Below are positions 53,901 through 63,557 of a stretch of 64,000 bases of DNA, piece after piece. This stretch comes from Sipunculus nudus. Its lineage: Eukaryota; Annelida; Sipuncula; Golfingiida; Sipunculidae. The first letter of the stretch is position 1; each line of letters starts with the position of its first letter. The stretch lies in assembly GCA_026874595.1 (NCBI GenBank), contig CM049318.1, positions 4,913,741-4,977,740 on the forward strand, read 5' to 3'. The position numbers and the translations under genes are program-made. The notes below the pieces were generated by a model. That model saw only the letters and a program-made list of their open reading frames with translations. It ran no database searches and was not told where the DNA came from.

Positions 53901-56900
53901 TGATATTAGGCAGTCCTGTAGTGTGAAAATAGATTTCTAATAAAAAATTGAGGTTTTTCCTTAATATCTCAAAGGAACGAAGTCATATTGACCCAAATTT
54001 TGGCATGGTAGGAGATTTTGGGGACATCTATTTGTATGCCGAATTTCAGATTCGTAGGTCGAACGGTGTTGAAACATGCCAGTCTTACGGACGGACATCC
54101 AGACGGACGGACAGACGGACGGACGGACGGCACGACAGACAGACGGACGGATGACGGACAATGGACCACGACTATAGCTCAGATGACTTATAGTCAGCTG
54201 AGCTAAAAACCATGGTGGTCAAGGCAGTAGTTATTCAGGTACTGAAGTTTTTGTATCAAATTTTTTATTATTCTGGGGGGTACTTACGAGACACATAGCT
54301 CAAAGAATATGGGTAACAGAGACCAAATTTCAGGTTTCCAAGGAAAATTTTTATGGACCTTCCTGGATGTCAAGTTAGAAGATTCCAGGTCCAGCGGTTA
54401 CAATTTGTGCCCTGTTAAGGGACGGCCGGACGGACAGCCAGATGGACGGCTGGATGGAAGCTGGACAAAGAGTGATCGCTATAGCTCAGATGTCTTTCAG
54501 TCAGCTAGCTAAACATTGATGGACGCTGGAAGGACAGCATGGGTGACGACAATAGGCCATCAGCCTAAGGGCTGAGGGCTAAAAAACTCTAGCTTTGATT
54601 GAAGTTTTTTGAAGACAATCATATTTTATTTAACTGTGCAGAGGTTGACGGTGAACTTGTACTTGACTTAAATTGTTAATATTAAACAGTTTATTTTTAG
54701 GATATGAATAATTTTAGTGCATGTTTAAGTCTAAAATGTATCCTTACATATAATGCTTAGGCCAAGGACATTTTCTCTTACTGCATACTGAAATGGTTTC
54801 AAGCCACATTTTTCATTTATTACACAGTACAATGTATACCTAATAGGCTGGTTTAAACATACATCAAATGTAGTATATGCTTATTGAAAATGGAAAATTT
54901 TATTTTTTTACATAATTTTTTTTCGGTTAATAAATTAAATGTGTATTATATTCCATCAGCTCATGACAATTATTCTATAATTTACAGCCCAGTTTTGTAA
55001 GTGCCTAGTGGATATACATGTTTTTACATACATATTACAGTTAATAGTTGAAATACTGAAACTTTACAAATATGTGATCCTGATATGCTTCTACATCTTT
55101 CATTTTTTCTATAAAAGTGCACAGTTAATATGACCACCAGGATATTAAACCAATTTCTCAGAATCAATTTCAGCCGAGTGCTGTTACCCACAGTTCAATT
55201 GTTTAATTTTATGTTTATCCCCGTCAGTTACTTGATTTGTGTATACATGTACCTTTATCAGGAGGGTTTGTCATCACACAGGATTTTATATCAGATTTGT
55301 AATATGTCAGCTACAAATCCACCCAATGTAATATGATCAGATTTGCAAATTTGTTTATCCATGCAAGCATGTGTGAAACTTTTGCCATAGTAAGCCCTAT
55401 GATTTATAAATGAACTCTATACTATCTCATGCGGTTTAAATCTATACATCATAATTTCATAAATATAAATGTTTTATGAAAATGCATAACTACTGCACTG
55501 ACAATATTAAAATTTTCAAAAGTTTCTGCAAAAATGTTACCTTTATTGACTTCAGTGGCAAAACAAACAAACAAGTATGGTGAAAGTCCTTCAGCAAATA
55601 ATACTCTTCTATGTGTGGATTCTATATAATTAATTCAGACAGAAATATGACTGAACAGATGTACTGTCTTGGGACATATTGGTGATGCCTTAAGCTGACG
55701 ATTTTAACTTTTATCTATTTAACAATTCATAAAGATGACGTCACAGTGGTATTTGTACAACACACTTCTTTTGCATCACAAATGCCTCCCTCCAACATTA
55801 CATGGATAAACAGATGATGGCCACCAGAAATTACACAACCATAAAAATTCAGGGAAATTTTGATATGCATTATCAATATTTTGTAAAAGCAAATAAATGT
55901 TCCTTAGCCCAATTTAAAATTTGTGTTAACAAATTTCTGAAAAACAGTGTTCTACTGTACTTAAACAAGGCCTACAGGCCTAATGCGAACCTGTGCAATG
56001 AGATTACACCAGGTATAATGCTTCAATGCTGTACCATTACTTTTCAAGAACATGTGTAACATGTAAATAATGCAAGTACTAAACACTTAGAACAAGAAAC
56101 AATTAAACAAACATCACTGCTGCGATTCTGGCATGGGTGCACACAACACAAAATCTAGAATATGGGTAGTCAACAAGCGACTACGTCTATCCACCAAAGT
56201 CAGAGTAGGAAAGGTGAAGTGAGGCATGGATTGAGTGGCAAGGGGAAATAGAGTGAGGTGTGTTGCATAATAGCCTGGATGTCTGCAGCTGAAATGTGTA
56301 TGTAGGTTGCGCCACCTACCACAAAATCCAGAAAGCTGTCCAAGATGTATAAACATGCAAAATTTTAGGCAGATAAGTCAAACCACTACTGAGATATGAG
56401 TGATTTTAGCCCATGGCACAAGAACAGACAGACGCTGTGCAAAAATGGTGGCAATTTGGTCCACCAGTTTTGCGTATGATAAAGAGCTATGTGAGCAAAA
56501 TTTTTGCCAAATCGTCAAATGGTTCCTGAGATATGAGCTTGGATGTCTGCAGCGTAAATTTGAATGTAGGTGGCACCACCTGTCTTGTAAATAAGAATAC
56601 CATCAAAGACGCATAGACAGGTATAAGTCCAATACATCAAACTTTCCCAGAGTTTGATGCACTGGGCTGACAAGGCATAGGTGAGTAAGGCATTTGCATC
56701 CGAGTGACCTGTGACAAATTGCTGCCTCAAGCTACTGCACTGAGTGAACTCTGGACCTGCACCTGGCTAGACTGAGTGAACTTTTTACCTGTACCAGGCT
56801 GCACTGAGTGAACTCTTGACCTGTTGCATAATCTGACACAGTTGGCAGTCTGCCAAAGCTATAGACACATCCGATCGTGACGTCACAGAAACTAGGTCAC

Positions 56901-57638
56901 TGACCACGTGGTGCTCTGTAAGGCAAAACATGGGCTGCGGCAGGCACTGGACAAGCTATTTACCCTACAATACCAGTCTGAGTTATCCTTCCTTTTTCTC
57001 ACTGTTTAATGTCATATTCTATATCCAACACCATAAACATGTCATACTAGTGTCCCTACAATTAAATAGTCATTTTAACTCCAGGAGGCCTTCCACAGAA
57101 CATTTAAACTTGCAGCTGACAATCCCACCTGGTGTTCAGCATCCTTGCATTTAGTCATGGCTAATCAAGAGGTTTTAACATTTAGGTTTACACGCTTCAT
57201 TCTATATATTTGTAACATGCTTTCCTACCACAAGTGCAGTTCGATTCATGTGACGTACATGGGTAATTTTATTCACTTAATTTGCAGAAGAAATGTCAGA
57301 CTTCCTTGTCCAGACCTGGACCTCCCTGTTGGCGGGAGTAAATGTCATAAATGCCAAAAAGGGAGTACAGCCTTCACTTTGGTGGATCATTTCCCATAAC
57401 AAATCACATTTTAGAGTTGTTATTTTTTCTTCTAAATATAAAATCAATACATATGAATAAATTTGTCTTTAGACCTGTCTATCAGCTGATCCAAGTTGAG
57501 AATGTCCATGGAAGCTTTATCTGATGACAAAATTAATTACTCATTTTCCTAAGTTAATTTGAGACTCATAATCTGTAACAGATATAACCCTTCACTTAAT
57601 ATTCAATGAATGTTTTTATCATATAGTTTCTTATTTTT

Positions 57639-57734
<96 letters not shown>

Positions 57735-60700
57735 GTATTATTATATTTTTATTATTATTATTTATTTTATTATCATCAATAATAAATCATAATAATAACT
57801 TTAATAATAATATGAATATCATTAATATCAAAACTACTGGAAAGGACAACCCCTAGCAAATCTATATATTTCAATGTTTCTTACAGTTATAATCAATTTT
57901 ACTTTATTTTAATTTATATTCTAATCAAACGCCACAAATTTTTAACCACAATTTAACATTAAAACTTACACAACACAATTGCTTTCTCTTTCAAACGAAC
58001 ACATACCGTTGCATTTATCGATTACATCGCCTCAATAATTATTTAACTGATTACAATAATACTTCAAAGGAAACCATTCTTTACATTGTTTAACAGTTAC
58101 TCTTTTGGCAATATTTATTATAAAAACAGTAATAATTAGAATATATAAAAAATTTGCAAGGTTCCTTTTTCATTCATGGTTCATATGAAGTACTGTATAG
58201 TGGTATTTATTTTTTCATACACTAGTGGAAACCAAAGCAAGGTGTTGGAAGAAATCAATTATTTATTTCGAATAATACTACATTAATTATATAAAATAAA
58301 TGGAAGTTTTTGGTGGGAGGATTATTATTGCCCTGTTTGAAATAAGAATTGGCATTAAGATGTGAATAGTGATTTATGGGCAGGGAGTTGATGATATTTC
58401 TATATTTTTATTGGTCCGGGGGATGGGGGGGGGGGGGGGGGGGGGGAGTTTAGACTCTACCTTGTTATAAGCCATACAAAATATGAAGCAGTTAAGAAGG
58501 GAACACATTTTTTTTAAGTTGACAATATATTTTCCTAAGAGTCAGTTGGTCACAAAAAAAACATGATATCCTTTATAGAATCATTCAAGTTTGATTGCAG
58601 TTTTTTTTTGTACAGTATGAGACATCACTTGTTACATCATTACTGACACTCATATATACATACAGTATAGGCCTATGATGAGCACCAAATTTTTACAGAT
58701 TAGCAAGATTATGATATACTTATATAAATTTAAATCTACGTGGCACTATTATGTTTTAGAGAAGAGACTGAACTAACAGTAGAGTATGCTTTATTAGTTT
58801 TTTACTGAGGGAAAACTGCACCATTAATTGTATTTTCATGCTAGTTATAGGCTGTTATAAACCATGGATTTTTTTCATTAAAATTTAACATATTTTCAAG
58901 TTTTATAAGCTATCTGGAAGACAAGTCTTCTTAGAGATTTAAACTACTTTATCATTTCTGCACTATACGATCTTATATTCACAAGTGTCATCTCTGACAG
59001 AACTGATCAAATTGATCTGTTGCAGTAAATAGCCTATAGGCTAGTCCCTTTTATTTCACTGGGTTAAGTGTAGACTAATTTATTGGGATAATAAAGTTAC
59101 TGTGGGACATGGCAGAGTGTCTTTTATTTTGATACTGATAAAACATACATTGATGCTATATTATATAGGTAAACTGTGCTGATTATATGGCTGGCAGTCA
59201 AGCTGGGCTGTGTTTCTTGCCTTACGGCCCAGTGCGCATGCGCCAGTTGGGGGGGCTTTGTTTGCAAACATCGGATGTGTCTATAAATAGATTCAGGCTG
59301 AACTTTGGTGCTAAATATGATGCAGTGAGCAGTCTGCCAAAGCTATAAATAGAATGCAGCTACTGCACTGAGTGAACTCTTGACCTAACCCTGGCTGCAT
59401 TTCTCCAAATCCTGGCACTGTGCCAAAACTATTTATAGAGCTGACATTATCTTGGCTAATGGCCAACATCAAGGCACTGGCATCTGTCAATGGTAAACCA
59501 AGTGCTGCCATCTGTACACAAAAGTGGTTCCTACTTGAAATAACTTTGAAATTTATTTTCCTTATACAAAATGCTTTTCAGCTGACTTTTTATAACAAGT
59601 GACCCATGGGTCATGACGCTCAGCTGCCAAGCATGACCTGTGATATCATGGACTGAGATTCACAACTTCCAGTCAAATTTTGAAGAACCAATTTGCCAAT
59701 TTGTTGAAAATTTTCTATGACAACAGAAATATATATCACCTATGTATGGTTAAAACACAGTGAATTGATAGTCTGAGGAAAATGCATGATTGTTAAGCTA
59801 TCACGAACTATTCCAACAGCTTGCTTGAAACCTGTCAGTCTCAATAGGAACACCACAAAGGGCAAATATAAGATCAAAATATATAGCAAAAATCAAGGAA
59901 ATACATGCAAGAATTATTGAGAAACAGGTGCTTCTGTATGAATTTTTATTCAATACAAGCCAACTGTACTGCACTTTTATAAATGATGGTAATATTTATT
60001 CAGAAATATTTGACCCAATCCTTTACCATATTACATAAATATACATCCAACTGCATTCACTTTAACTGTTCTTGAGATAATATGATCAAAAGGAATTAAA
60101 AGATGGTTGCCTGGTGGCCATATTGGACTTCTGACAAGTCTGCAATCAGACAACAATCATTCTCTAAATCGGACCAAACATTAAAGAAAAATTACTGAAA
60201 CTGCCCTGAAGAAAGAATTTCTAAGGTGGCTAACTGGCAGACATAATGGATTTCTGACAAGTATGACATTTGATATCCCACATTCTCCAATAAGAGACCA
60301 AACTTGGGGCAAATTATCCAGTAATAAATGCCCAAAATAATTCAAAAGGCATGTCCAGGCCCTCATATCAGATTTATAGATATGCAATTGTAAAAAGTGT
60401 AAGTCCAATTTTTTTTATTATCACTCTGCTTTTCAATGGGGTCAGCAGGGTAGGTAAACTGCCAAACCTGAAAGAAAAGAAATGCAGAAAGCATGACTAA
60501 GAGTCTTGAAATAAAACAAAAAGCCATCCTAAATCAAGGTACACATCCACATATTATGAGAACAAACACTTGCTTTTATATGTGGTGATATATATTAAAA
60601 TATTCAGATATCTAGGAAACTAAGTTTATTGCTAGGATTCCATAAAATAAACTGCAAAATGTTCCCATCATCTTATAAATCAGTAGCTAAACCTTAATAC

Positions 60701-63557
60701 TTTACTCTCATAGTCTTAATGCCTGGCTGAAGCATTCTGACAACAGTGTTTTTGTTATGAAGTAACGAGGTACTTATCACTGAGCCTTATCACTTAATAG
60801 GCTGATACAAAAGGGAGTCATATGTCACCAGTGTCACTCACAATTACAGCCACACAGGATGATGTACCAGCTGGAGTGGGATGGTTATATATACAAGAAA
60901 AATAAAGATGGTCTATAAAATAAGTAATTGTGAACATCCCTGACCTATGACCTTGGCCTTTTGCCCATATATCAACTGGATTCTTTCTAAATGATGGGTA
61001 ACTACTGACCACTTAAATCTGGTGTAATTACTTGGCAACCAATGGGTGAATAACTTTGACCTGCAACCTTTAACCTGCTGACCAGCTGACCCCAAAATCA
61101 ATAAGTTATTTATTCAAGCAAAAAGACCCATAAATATGAAGTTTGAGTCAAACTGAGTGATGCATAGATGTGGCATATGTGAAAGACTGAAGGTTTGGGT
61201 TGAACAGTTACACTTGAAATATGCTCACAAGCATTTAGAACAATTAAATATTGTGACCTTGACCTTTGACTTTTTGACCTCAACATCAATAGGCTTCTTC
61301 CCTTATTGGTTGGTAAGCCATATATGACAGATGGAAGGTACAGATTGAAAAGTTTGCCTGAAAATGACTCCACGCAAGAAGTGGTTGCAGTGAACTTGAC
61401 CTTTGACCTCAAAATCAACAGGTCTTTTCCCCTGTTGGCAGAGAAGCGATATCAGTGCTGGAAGGTTTGGAATGAAAAGTCTAGCTTGAAATGTGTCCAC
61501 TACCTTTTCAAAGAAGTGGATCCTGTGACCCTGACCTTTGACCTTGTGACCTCAAAATCTATAGGATTCTTCTCCTTAGTAGGTGAGCTACATGTGAAAG
61601 ATCAAAGAATTGGGATGAAAGGGTTGGCTTAAAATGCATCCACAGGCTTTTCAAAGAAGAGGCTCCTGTGACCTTGACCTTTTGACCTAAAAAAAATTAT
61701 AGTTCTTCCCCTGTTGGTAGGTGAGCTGTATGTGAAAGATGGAAGGTTTGGGATGAAAATTTTGTCTCAAAGAGTTATTTCTGGGGGGTGCAAACACACC
61801 ACATAACTTCGAGAATATAAGTCGCAGTGACCTAATTTCAGGTTTGCAAGGAGATCTTTTTATAACCTCTAAGACTGCATAGGGTTCATGGCCCTAGCCC
61901 CTACGGTTACGATTTGTGCCCTGCTAACGGACGGACAGCCGACCAGACGGCCGGACGGACAGACGGAAGGAAGCCGGACAAAGACCCATTGCTATAGCCC
62001 AGCATGACTGAAAGTCAGCTGAGCTAAAAAAAAGAAATAAGGAATATATGTAAAATTTTTACGGATGCATACTGAATGCAAAATTAAAATACAGATATAT
62101 ATCATTGATGGCAAATTCATGAATTGAGTAGGGATACCAATAATTATAATCCATGTAAAGTTGTCTTTATAAAGCCACAGAGAGCTGAATATCCATGATT
62201 GTAACATTGCATGGTATGATGAATAACTTAAATCATAAATCTAAATTTTTTAAAAGCTTTTAAAAAAAAATTTTTTTGTCAATATTAACCAAATATAACC
62301 TGAAATCTAAATGTCTAGTGGCATGATGTTATAGATGCTGATAAACTGGTGCCAGGCTAGATGTAACAGCATCACACAGCTAACATATATGGTAAAATGA
62401 CTCAATTCAATCTCCATAGTTCAGCCAAAAATCATTCATGTGGAACCATTAATGACAATTATTATAAGAATTGTTGTAGGGATTATTCTTGTAAAATATT
62501 TAACAAACTGGCTTCCGTGGCATCAGTCGAAAAACGTTTCGCAAGTTTATAACTCATATAGGAAGATACAGCAAACTGGCTAAGTTCAGCTTCCCGTAAC
62601 TCAGCCAAAAAGCACTGAACCCAAATCATTTGAACAAACTTGAATTATCAACATCTGAGGATAATTAATGTGTGAGATTTAAGAATTTGGCCCAGTGGTT
62701 TTTGAGAAGAAGATCTTTGTAGCCACTGAGCTAAAATGGGCTGTTATGGTATATGACTAAATTCAGCTTCCCATAACTTAGCCAAAAGTCACTGAAAAGA
62801 GACCATTTGAACAAACTTCAGAAAGCACTACCCTAGGATCATTTCTGTGGGATATTAAACATTTTGGCCATATGGTTTAAGAGAAGAAGTTTTTTGTAGC
62901 CCTCAGTGTGATACAGGCACTAATGACCCCGTACAAAAAAGGCCGATGCAGGTGGCGCCACCAATACCTCAATTTAAGATATGACATATGTGACCAACAT
63001 TGGCATAAAATTTGGTGATGATAGCTCCAGCCGTTTCTGAGATTTAAATTTTAATATGCTTTTTTGCACAGTTAACAAAGTTCAACCTCCTGTAACTCAT
63101 CCAAAAATCTCCAAACTGGAACCATTCGAACAAATTTGAGAAAGATTGTTCCAGGATTCATTTCTGTGAAATATTGGACAATTTGGCTGGACAGTTTCGG
63201 AGAAGAAGATTTTTAAAGCTTTTTTAGCTTTTTCCCTATAAAATCTAAGAAAATGCAGTTAGAAAAAAAAATAAACAAAATCCGATATAGTTTTTAGGAT
63301 GACTGATTATTTGCAAAAAATTTGGTGATGCTAGCTTCTGCCGTTTTTGGGATAGCTATGGTTAACGTACAGACGACGCACGACACACAACACATGACGG
63401 ACGACGCCGCACCATCACATAAGCTCACAGGTTCGCTAAAAACACACAACCTCCCCCCCACACTCTCTTGTGAACATGTTAACCATCACACACCTGGCAT
63501 GCTGATTTTCCCAGCTGTTGGATGTTCCATGCTCTGTATCATGTTGTTATGTAGCAC
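31066..63557 (-). CDS. SUGCT: SUGCT (class III CoA-transferase), last two coding exons
   Basis: Mitochondrial enzyme that in mammals transfers CoA from succinyl-CoA to glutarate or related dicarboxylic acids; CaiB/BaiF family. Only exons 63557-63494 and 31214-31066 lie in the window. Together they encode the C-terminus, with VLHNNMIQSMEHPTAGKISM, then GPAVEYSESEV and PPPTLGQHSEEVLRDVLGID, closely matching the human C-terminus by eye. Spliced with the intervening 32,279-bp intron removed, a Gly codon is restored (G|GT). Catalytic and CoA-binding domains are upstream of the window. The gene converges on PRPF40A. The large intron carries a DIRS element and most HINE-like repeats. Confidence 0.9.
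31310..31505 (+). mobile_element. tRNA-derived SINE with Meta-like core
   Basis: The tRNA-like head has A box TGGACAGCTGAGTGGT and B box GGTTCGATCCC (31363-31373). The core TTTTCTCCGGGTACTCCGGT with TTTCCTCCACC at 31422-31451 is the conserved centre I recall from MetaSINE-type elements of molluscs and other animals. The tail is AT-rich. It is antisense in the last SUGCT intron, 100 bp from the terminal exon. Confidence 0.8.
31636..32311 (+). mobile_element. Diverged family 1 fragment
   Basis: A degraded 5' hairpin (AGCTCAGTTGACAGTAAGTC) and interior segments like subfamily I (TAGATGTCCC, ACCCATGGCTCAT). The microsatellite is almost lost, so it is an old copy. It is one of few antisense to SUGCT. 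Confidence 0.5.
32312..32953 (-). mobile_element. Family 2 fragment and broken family 1 terminus
   Basis: The inverted 3' end CTAGAATATCAGCAGAAGCTGAC at 32315 has one hairpin base changed, then GCCCTTAGCC and family 2 monomers to about 32872. It abuts a family-1-like inverted 3' terminus (GGTCCATGGGCC, CAGCTG) at 32875-32912. Confidence 0.55.
32954..36763 (-). mobile_element. Family 1-II element, inverted, interrupted by a nested copy
   Basis: 3' terminus at 32954 (CAAGTGACCCATGGGTCA), three monomers to 34140 (palindrome variants near 33150, 33470, 33810), then the nested element 34141-36063, then two monomers and the 5' hairpin at 36727-36760 with its GGAC microsatellite (36681-36712). Without the insert it is about 1.9 kb. 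Confidence 0.65.
34141..36063 (-). mobile_element. Nested family 1 element, inverted
   Basis: 3' terminus CAAGGGACCTATGGGTCAC at 34142 and 5' hairpin at 36031-36060 beside a GGAC microsatellite (about 35955-36015). Its right half matches subfamily I; the left half (34170-35300) is AT-rich, with a G20 run at 35144-35163, and resembles 44000-44280. It is inserted in an A-run (T-run on the element strand) of a host monomer. Confidence 0.65.
36764..37028 (-). repeat. Repeat flank interrupted by the DIRS element
   Basis: Diverged repeat with ATATGAGC and GATGGCACCACCAGTC. Similar modules continue at 42612-43080, so the DIRS element appears to have split this repeat. Confidence 0.45.
37070..37234 (-). 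repeat. DIRS inverted terminal repeat, left copy
   Basis: Near-identical inverse of 42433-42602, with a few substitutions (e.g. CACACACC versus CACACGCC). The outermost segments differ, as expected for DIRS split ends. Confidence 0.88.
37277..37388 (-). repeat. DIRS internal complementary region
   Basis: The first half, 37278-37345, is the inverse of the left outer end (37029-37095). The second half, 37346-37388, is the inverse of the right outer end (42567-42609). They join within GGTTTTATTACG. Confidence 0.85.
37452..38570 (-). pseudogene. DIRS tyrosine recombinase, frameshifted
   Basis: The N-terminal core-binding part is near 38570-38110 (VYDSRW, ERHIDPLDPPV, TIRGYRAALLSVLRP). The catalytic part is in another frame, 38078-37452 (CPVRALRYYLRGG, HEVRAIASSFAHLSG, TFTQFYLKDV). 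HEVR supplies the conserved His and Arg, and FYLKD the nucleophilic Tyr. The frameshift is near 38100. Family role: integration of the circular DNA. Confidence 0.82.
38440..39324 (-). CDS. DIRS RNase H domain ORF fragment
   Basis: 294 codons. GWGAHL at the start, HINVLELRAVRRALECW, TDNTTVLAYINRQGG and HVRGAVNVLPDALSR are RNase H motifs. A connector follows that DIRS elements carry before the recombinase. It was fused to the reverse transcriptase in the ancestor. Confidence 0.82.
   Translation of the reverse strand: MGWGAHLADLRISGLWSPRERLLHINVLELRAVRRALECWSPRFLDSHVLVMTDNTTVLAYINRQGGTRSPSLLRETYRLFDLCIPLGITLQARHVRGAVNVLPDALSRDRLGTLTAVSLPPPVLRGFFGAWGTPDFDLFDFPNPPPLVPSGPRLRRPRVLLPDSPPSAWTGRFLYGFPAPALIPRLLLRLSAAPLTELILIVLFHPAAPWFPRCRSFLVCPPILLPLSVDLPLRPRTARSYPLSAFLLSSDHSKIRGFQRRLRLLQQLPVNDLPTVCMTPAGSSSLDGPGSVI
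39650..40440 (-). pseudogene. DIRS reverse transcriptase, disrupted
   Basis: It begins PGPVGGRLQTCYPAWRR just after ORF1. LKGAILPVDPGTPGFYSR, FLVPKPHGQWRPIIDLKRLN and LRFAYGPLVFQFRALPFGIN are RT motifs. A TAA at 39998-40000 interrupts the frame just after AFKID. The region of the YxDD catalytic box (about 39795-39830) is garbled, so the copy should be inactive. Confidence 0.82.
40419..42322 (-). pseudogene. DIRS ORF1 (gag-like), frameshifted
   Basis: The N-terminus at 42322 has a Cys/His pattern (CSSCGAALPSWDTHPSCLGC) typical of DIRS ORF1. The frame breaks at a C14 run near 42064-42077, continues as 42132-41233 (Pro/Ser-rich), shifts again, and ends as 41039-40419 with an Arg/Ser-rich basic tail. 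The homopolymer shift could be a sequencing error. Confidence 0.7.
42433..42602 (-). repeat. DIRS inverted terminal repeat, right copy
   Basis: Inverse partner of 37070-37234, just upstream of ORF1, so it should contain the promoter. Confidence 0.88.
42612..43465 (-). repeat. Repeat flank of DIRS and family 1-II monomer
   Basis: GTGGCGCCACC at 42622-42632 and, on the minus strand, ATATCAC starting at 42711, 79 bp apart. From about 43140 a diverged family 1-II monomer continues to 43465. Confidence 0.5.
43466..44631 (-). mobile_element. Family 1 element, inverted, 3' part
   Basis: 3' terminus CAAGGGACCCATGGGTCAC at 43466 and CAGCTG at 43491-43496. 44003-44280 is similar to 34176-34420. A G-run lies near 44312. 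No 5' hairpin is seen before the next element. Confidence 0.5.
44632..46030 (-). mobile_element. Family 1-II element, inverted, full length
   Basis: 3' terminus CAAGAGGCCCATGGGCCAT at 44632, with both palindrome arms changed together. Monomers at about 45110-45960 (palindromes near 45358 and 45687), then the GGAC microsatellite and 5' hairpin at 45997-46025. Confidence 0.65.
46031..50648 (-). mobile_element. Family 1-II array, inverted, with nested family 1-I element
   Basis: Five monomers between 46031 and 47659 (palindromes or variants near 46043, 46340, 46674, 47011, 47349) are interrupted by the element at 47660-50280. One monomer and the 5' hairpin (50617-50645) with a GGAC microsatellite (50570-50600) lie on the far side. 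Confidence 0.65.
47660..50280 (-). mobile_element. Nested family 1-I element, inverted, full length
   Basis: Inverted counterpart of 1952-4634 along its whole length. 3' terminus CAAGGGACCTATGGGTCACG at 47660; 5' hairpin at 50248-50276 beside a (GGAC)n run at 50171-50231. It splits a host monomer in the A-run between GAGAAAA and ATTCGTAAAAA. Confidence 0.75.
50858..50965 (+). repeat. (GA)n purine-rich microsatellite
   Basis: Almost pure AG on one strand for about 100 bp. The ORFs over it are artefacts. Such mirror purine tracts can form triplex DNA. Confidence 0.85.
51110..54209 (-). mobile_element. Family 1-I element, inverted, with internal duplication
   Basis: 5' hairpin at 54177-54206 and GGAC/ACGG microsatellite at 54095-54160; interior shared with 47660-50280. 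A 723-bp tandem duplication starts at 52685 and 53408. The 3' end is not clear. Confidence 0.6.
54210..54583 (-). mobile_element. 5' fragments of family 1-II and family 2, inverted
   Basis: A monomer and degenerate 5' hairpin to 54514, then a family 2 5' hairpin (GGCCATCAGCCTAAGGGCTG) ending near 54583. Confidence 0.55.
54584..56130. other. Intronic AT-rich DNA, nothing recognised
   Basis: No supported ORF, splice-bounded exon or repeat was seen. Confidence 0.4.
56130..56640 (-). mobile_element. Family 3 fragment, inverted
   Basis: Matches the inverse of 21600-22000. GGTTGCGCCACC at 56305-56316 and minus-strand ATATCTC from 56397 are 81 bp apart. Confidence 0.55.
56740..56830 (+). repeat. 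Short tandem copies of an ACTGAGTGAACT unit
   Basis: Three copies of CTGAGTGAACTyTkGACCTG-like sequence at about 30-bp spacing; another occurs near 59366. Confidence 0.6.
56840..56945 (+). repeat. Dispersed repeat with TGACGTCA, inverted partner at 59.2 kb
   Basis: GCAGTCTGCCAAAGCTATAG, ACACATCCGAT and GTAAGGCAAAACA recur inverted at 59200-59345. TGACGTCA at 56878-56885 is a consensus CRE. Confidence 0.45.
57636..57735 (+). repeat. (AAT)n microsatellite
   Basis: About 30 AAT repeats with few interruptions, followed by degenerate ATT/AAT DNA to about 57830. Confidence 0.9.
57836..59199. other. Intronic AT-rich DNA with a G-run
   Basis: A G-rich run at 58418-58447; otherwise nothing recognised. 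Confidence 0.4.
59200..59345 (-). repeat. Inverted partner of the 56.8-kb repeat with an NRF1-like site
   Basis: TGCGCATGCGC at 59233-59243 matches the NRF1 palindrome. ATCGGATGTGTCTATAAATAG is the inverse of the 56860 segment apart from small changes. Confidence 0.4.
59596..62030 (-). mobile_element. HINE-like family 1, AGGTCA-rich copy, inverted, full length
   Basis: 3' terminus CAAGTGACCCATGGGTCATG at 59596; 5' hairpin at 61995-62025 with GGAC microsatellite at about 61928-61980. Between 60940 and 61790 it carries ~138-bp units with TGACCTTGACCTTTGACC motifs. No ORF. Confidence 0.65.
62400..63440 (+). repeat. Dispersed repeat with TTCCCRTAACTYAGCC units (family 5)
   Basis: Related units near 62589, 62768 and 63085 contain an AACTCAGCCAAAA motif and GTTTnnGAGAAGAAG. 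GGTGGCGCCACC occurs at 62951. A CGACG-rich end (63368-63412) resembles a 5' microsatellite end. Confidence 0.5.
63494..63557 (-). CDS. SUGCT: SUGCT penultimate coding exon
   Basis: 64 nt on the minus strand between a TTTTTTCCTGTAG acceptor and a GTGTGT donor. It encodes VLHNNMIQSMEHPTAGKISM plus Pro and the first base of Gly. The HPTxGKI signature is typical of family III CoA-transferases near the C-terminus. Too short for an ORF scan. Confidence 0.9.

Noticed and set aside
59311-59511. 66-codon minus-strand ORF
   Set aside because: Overlaps the dispersed repeat at 59.2 kb; no splice context or family match.
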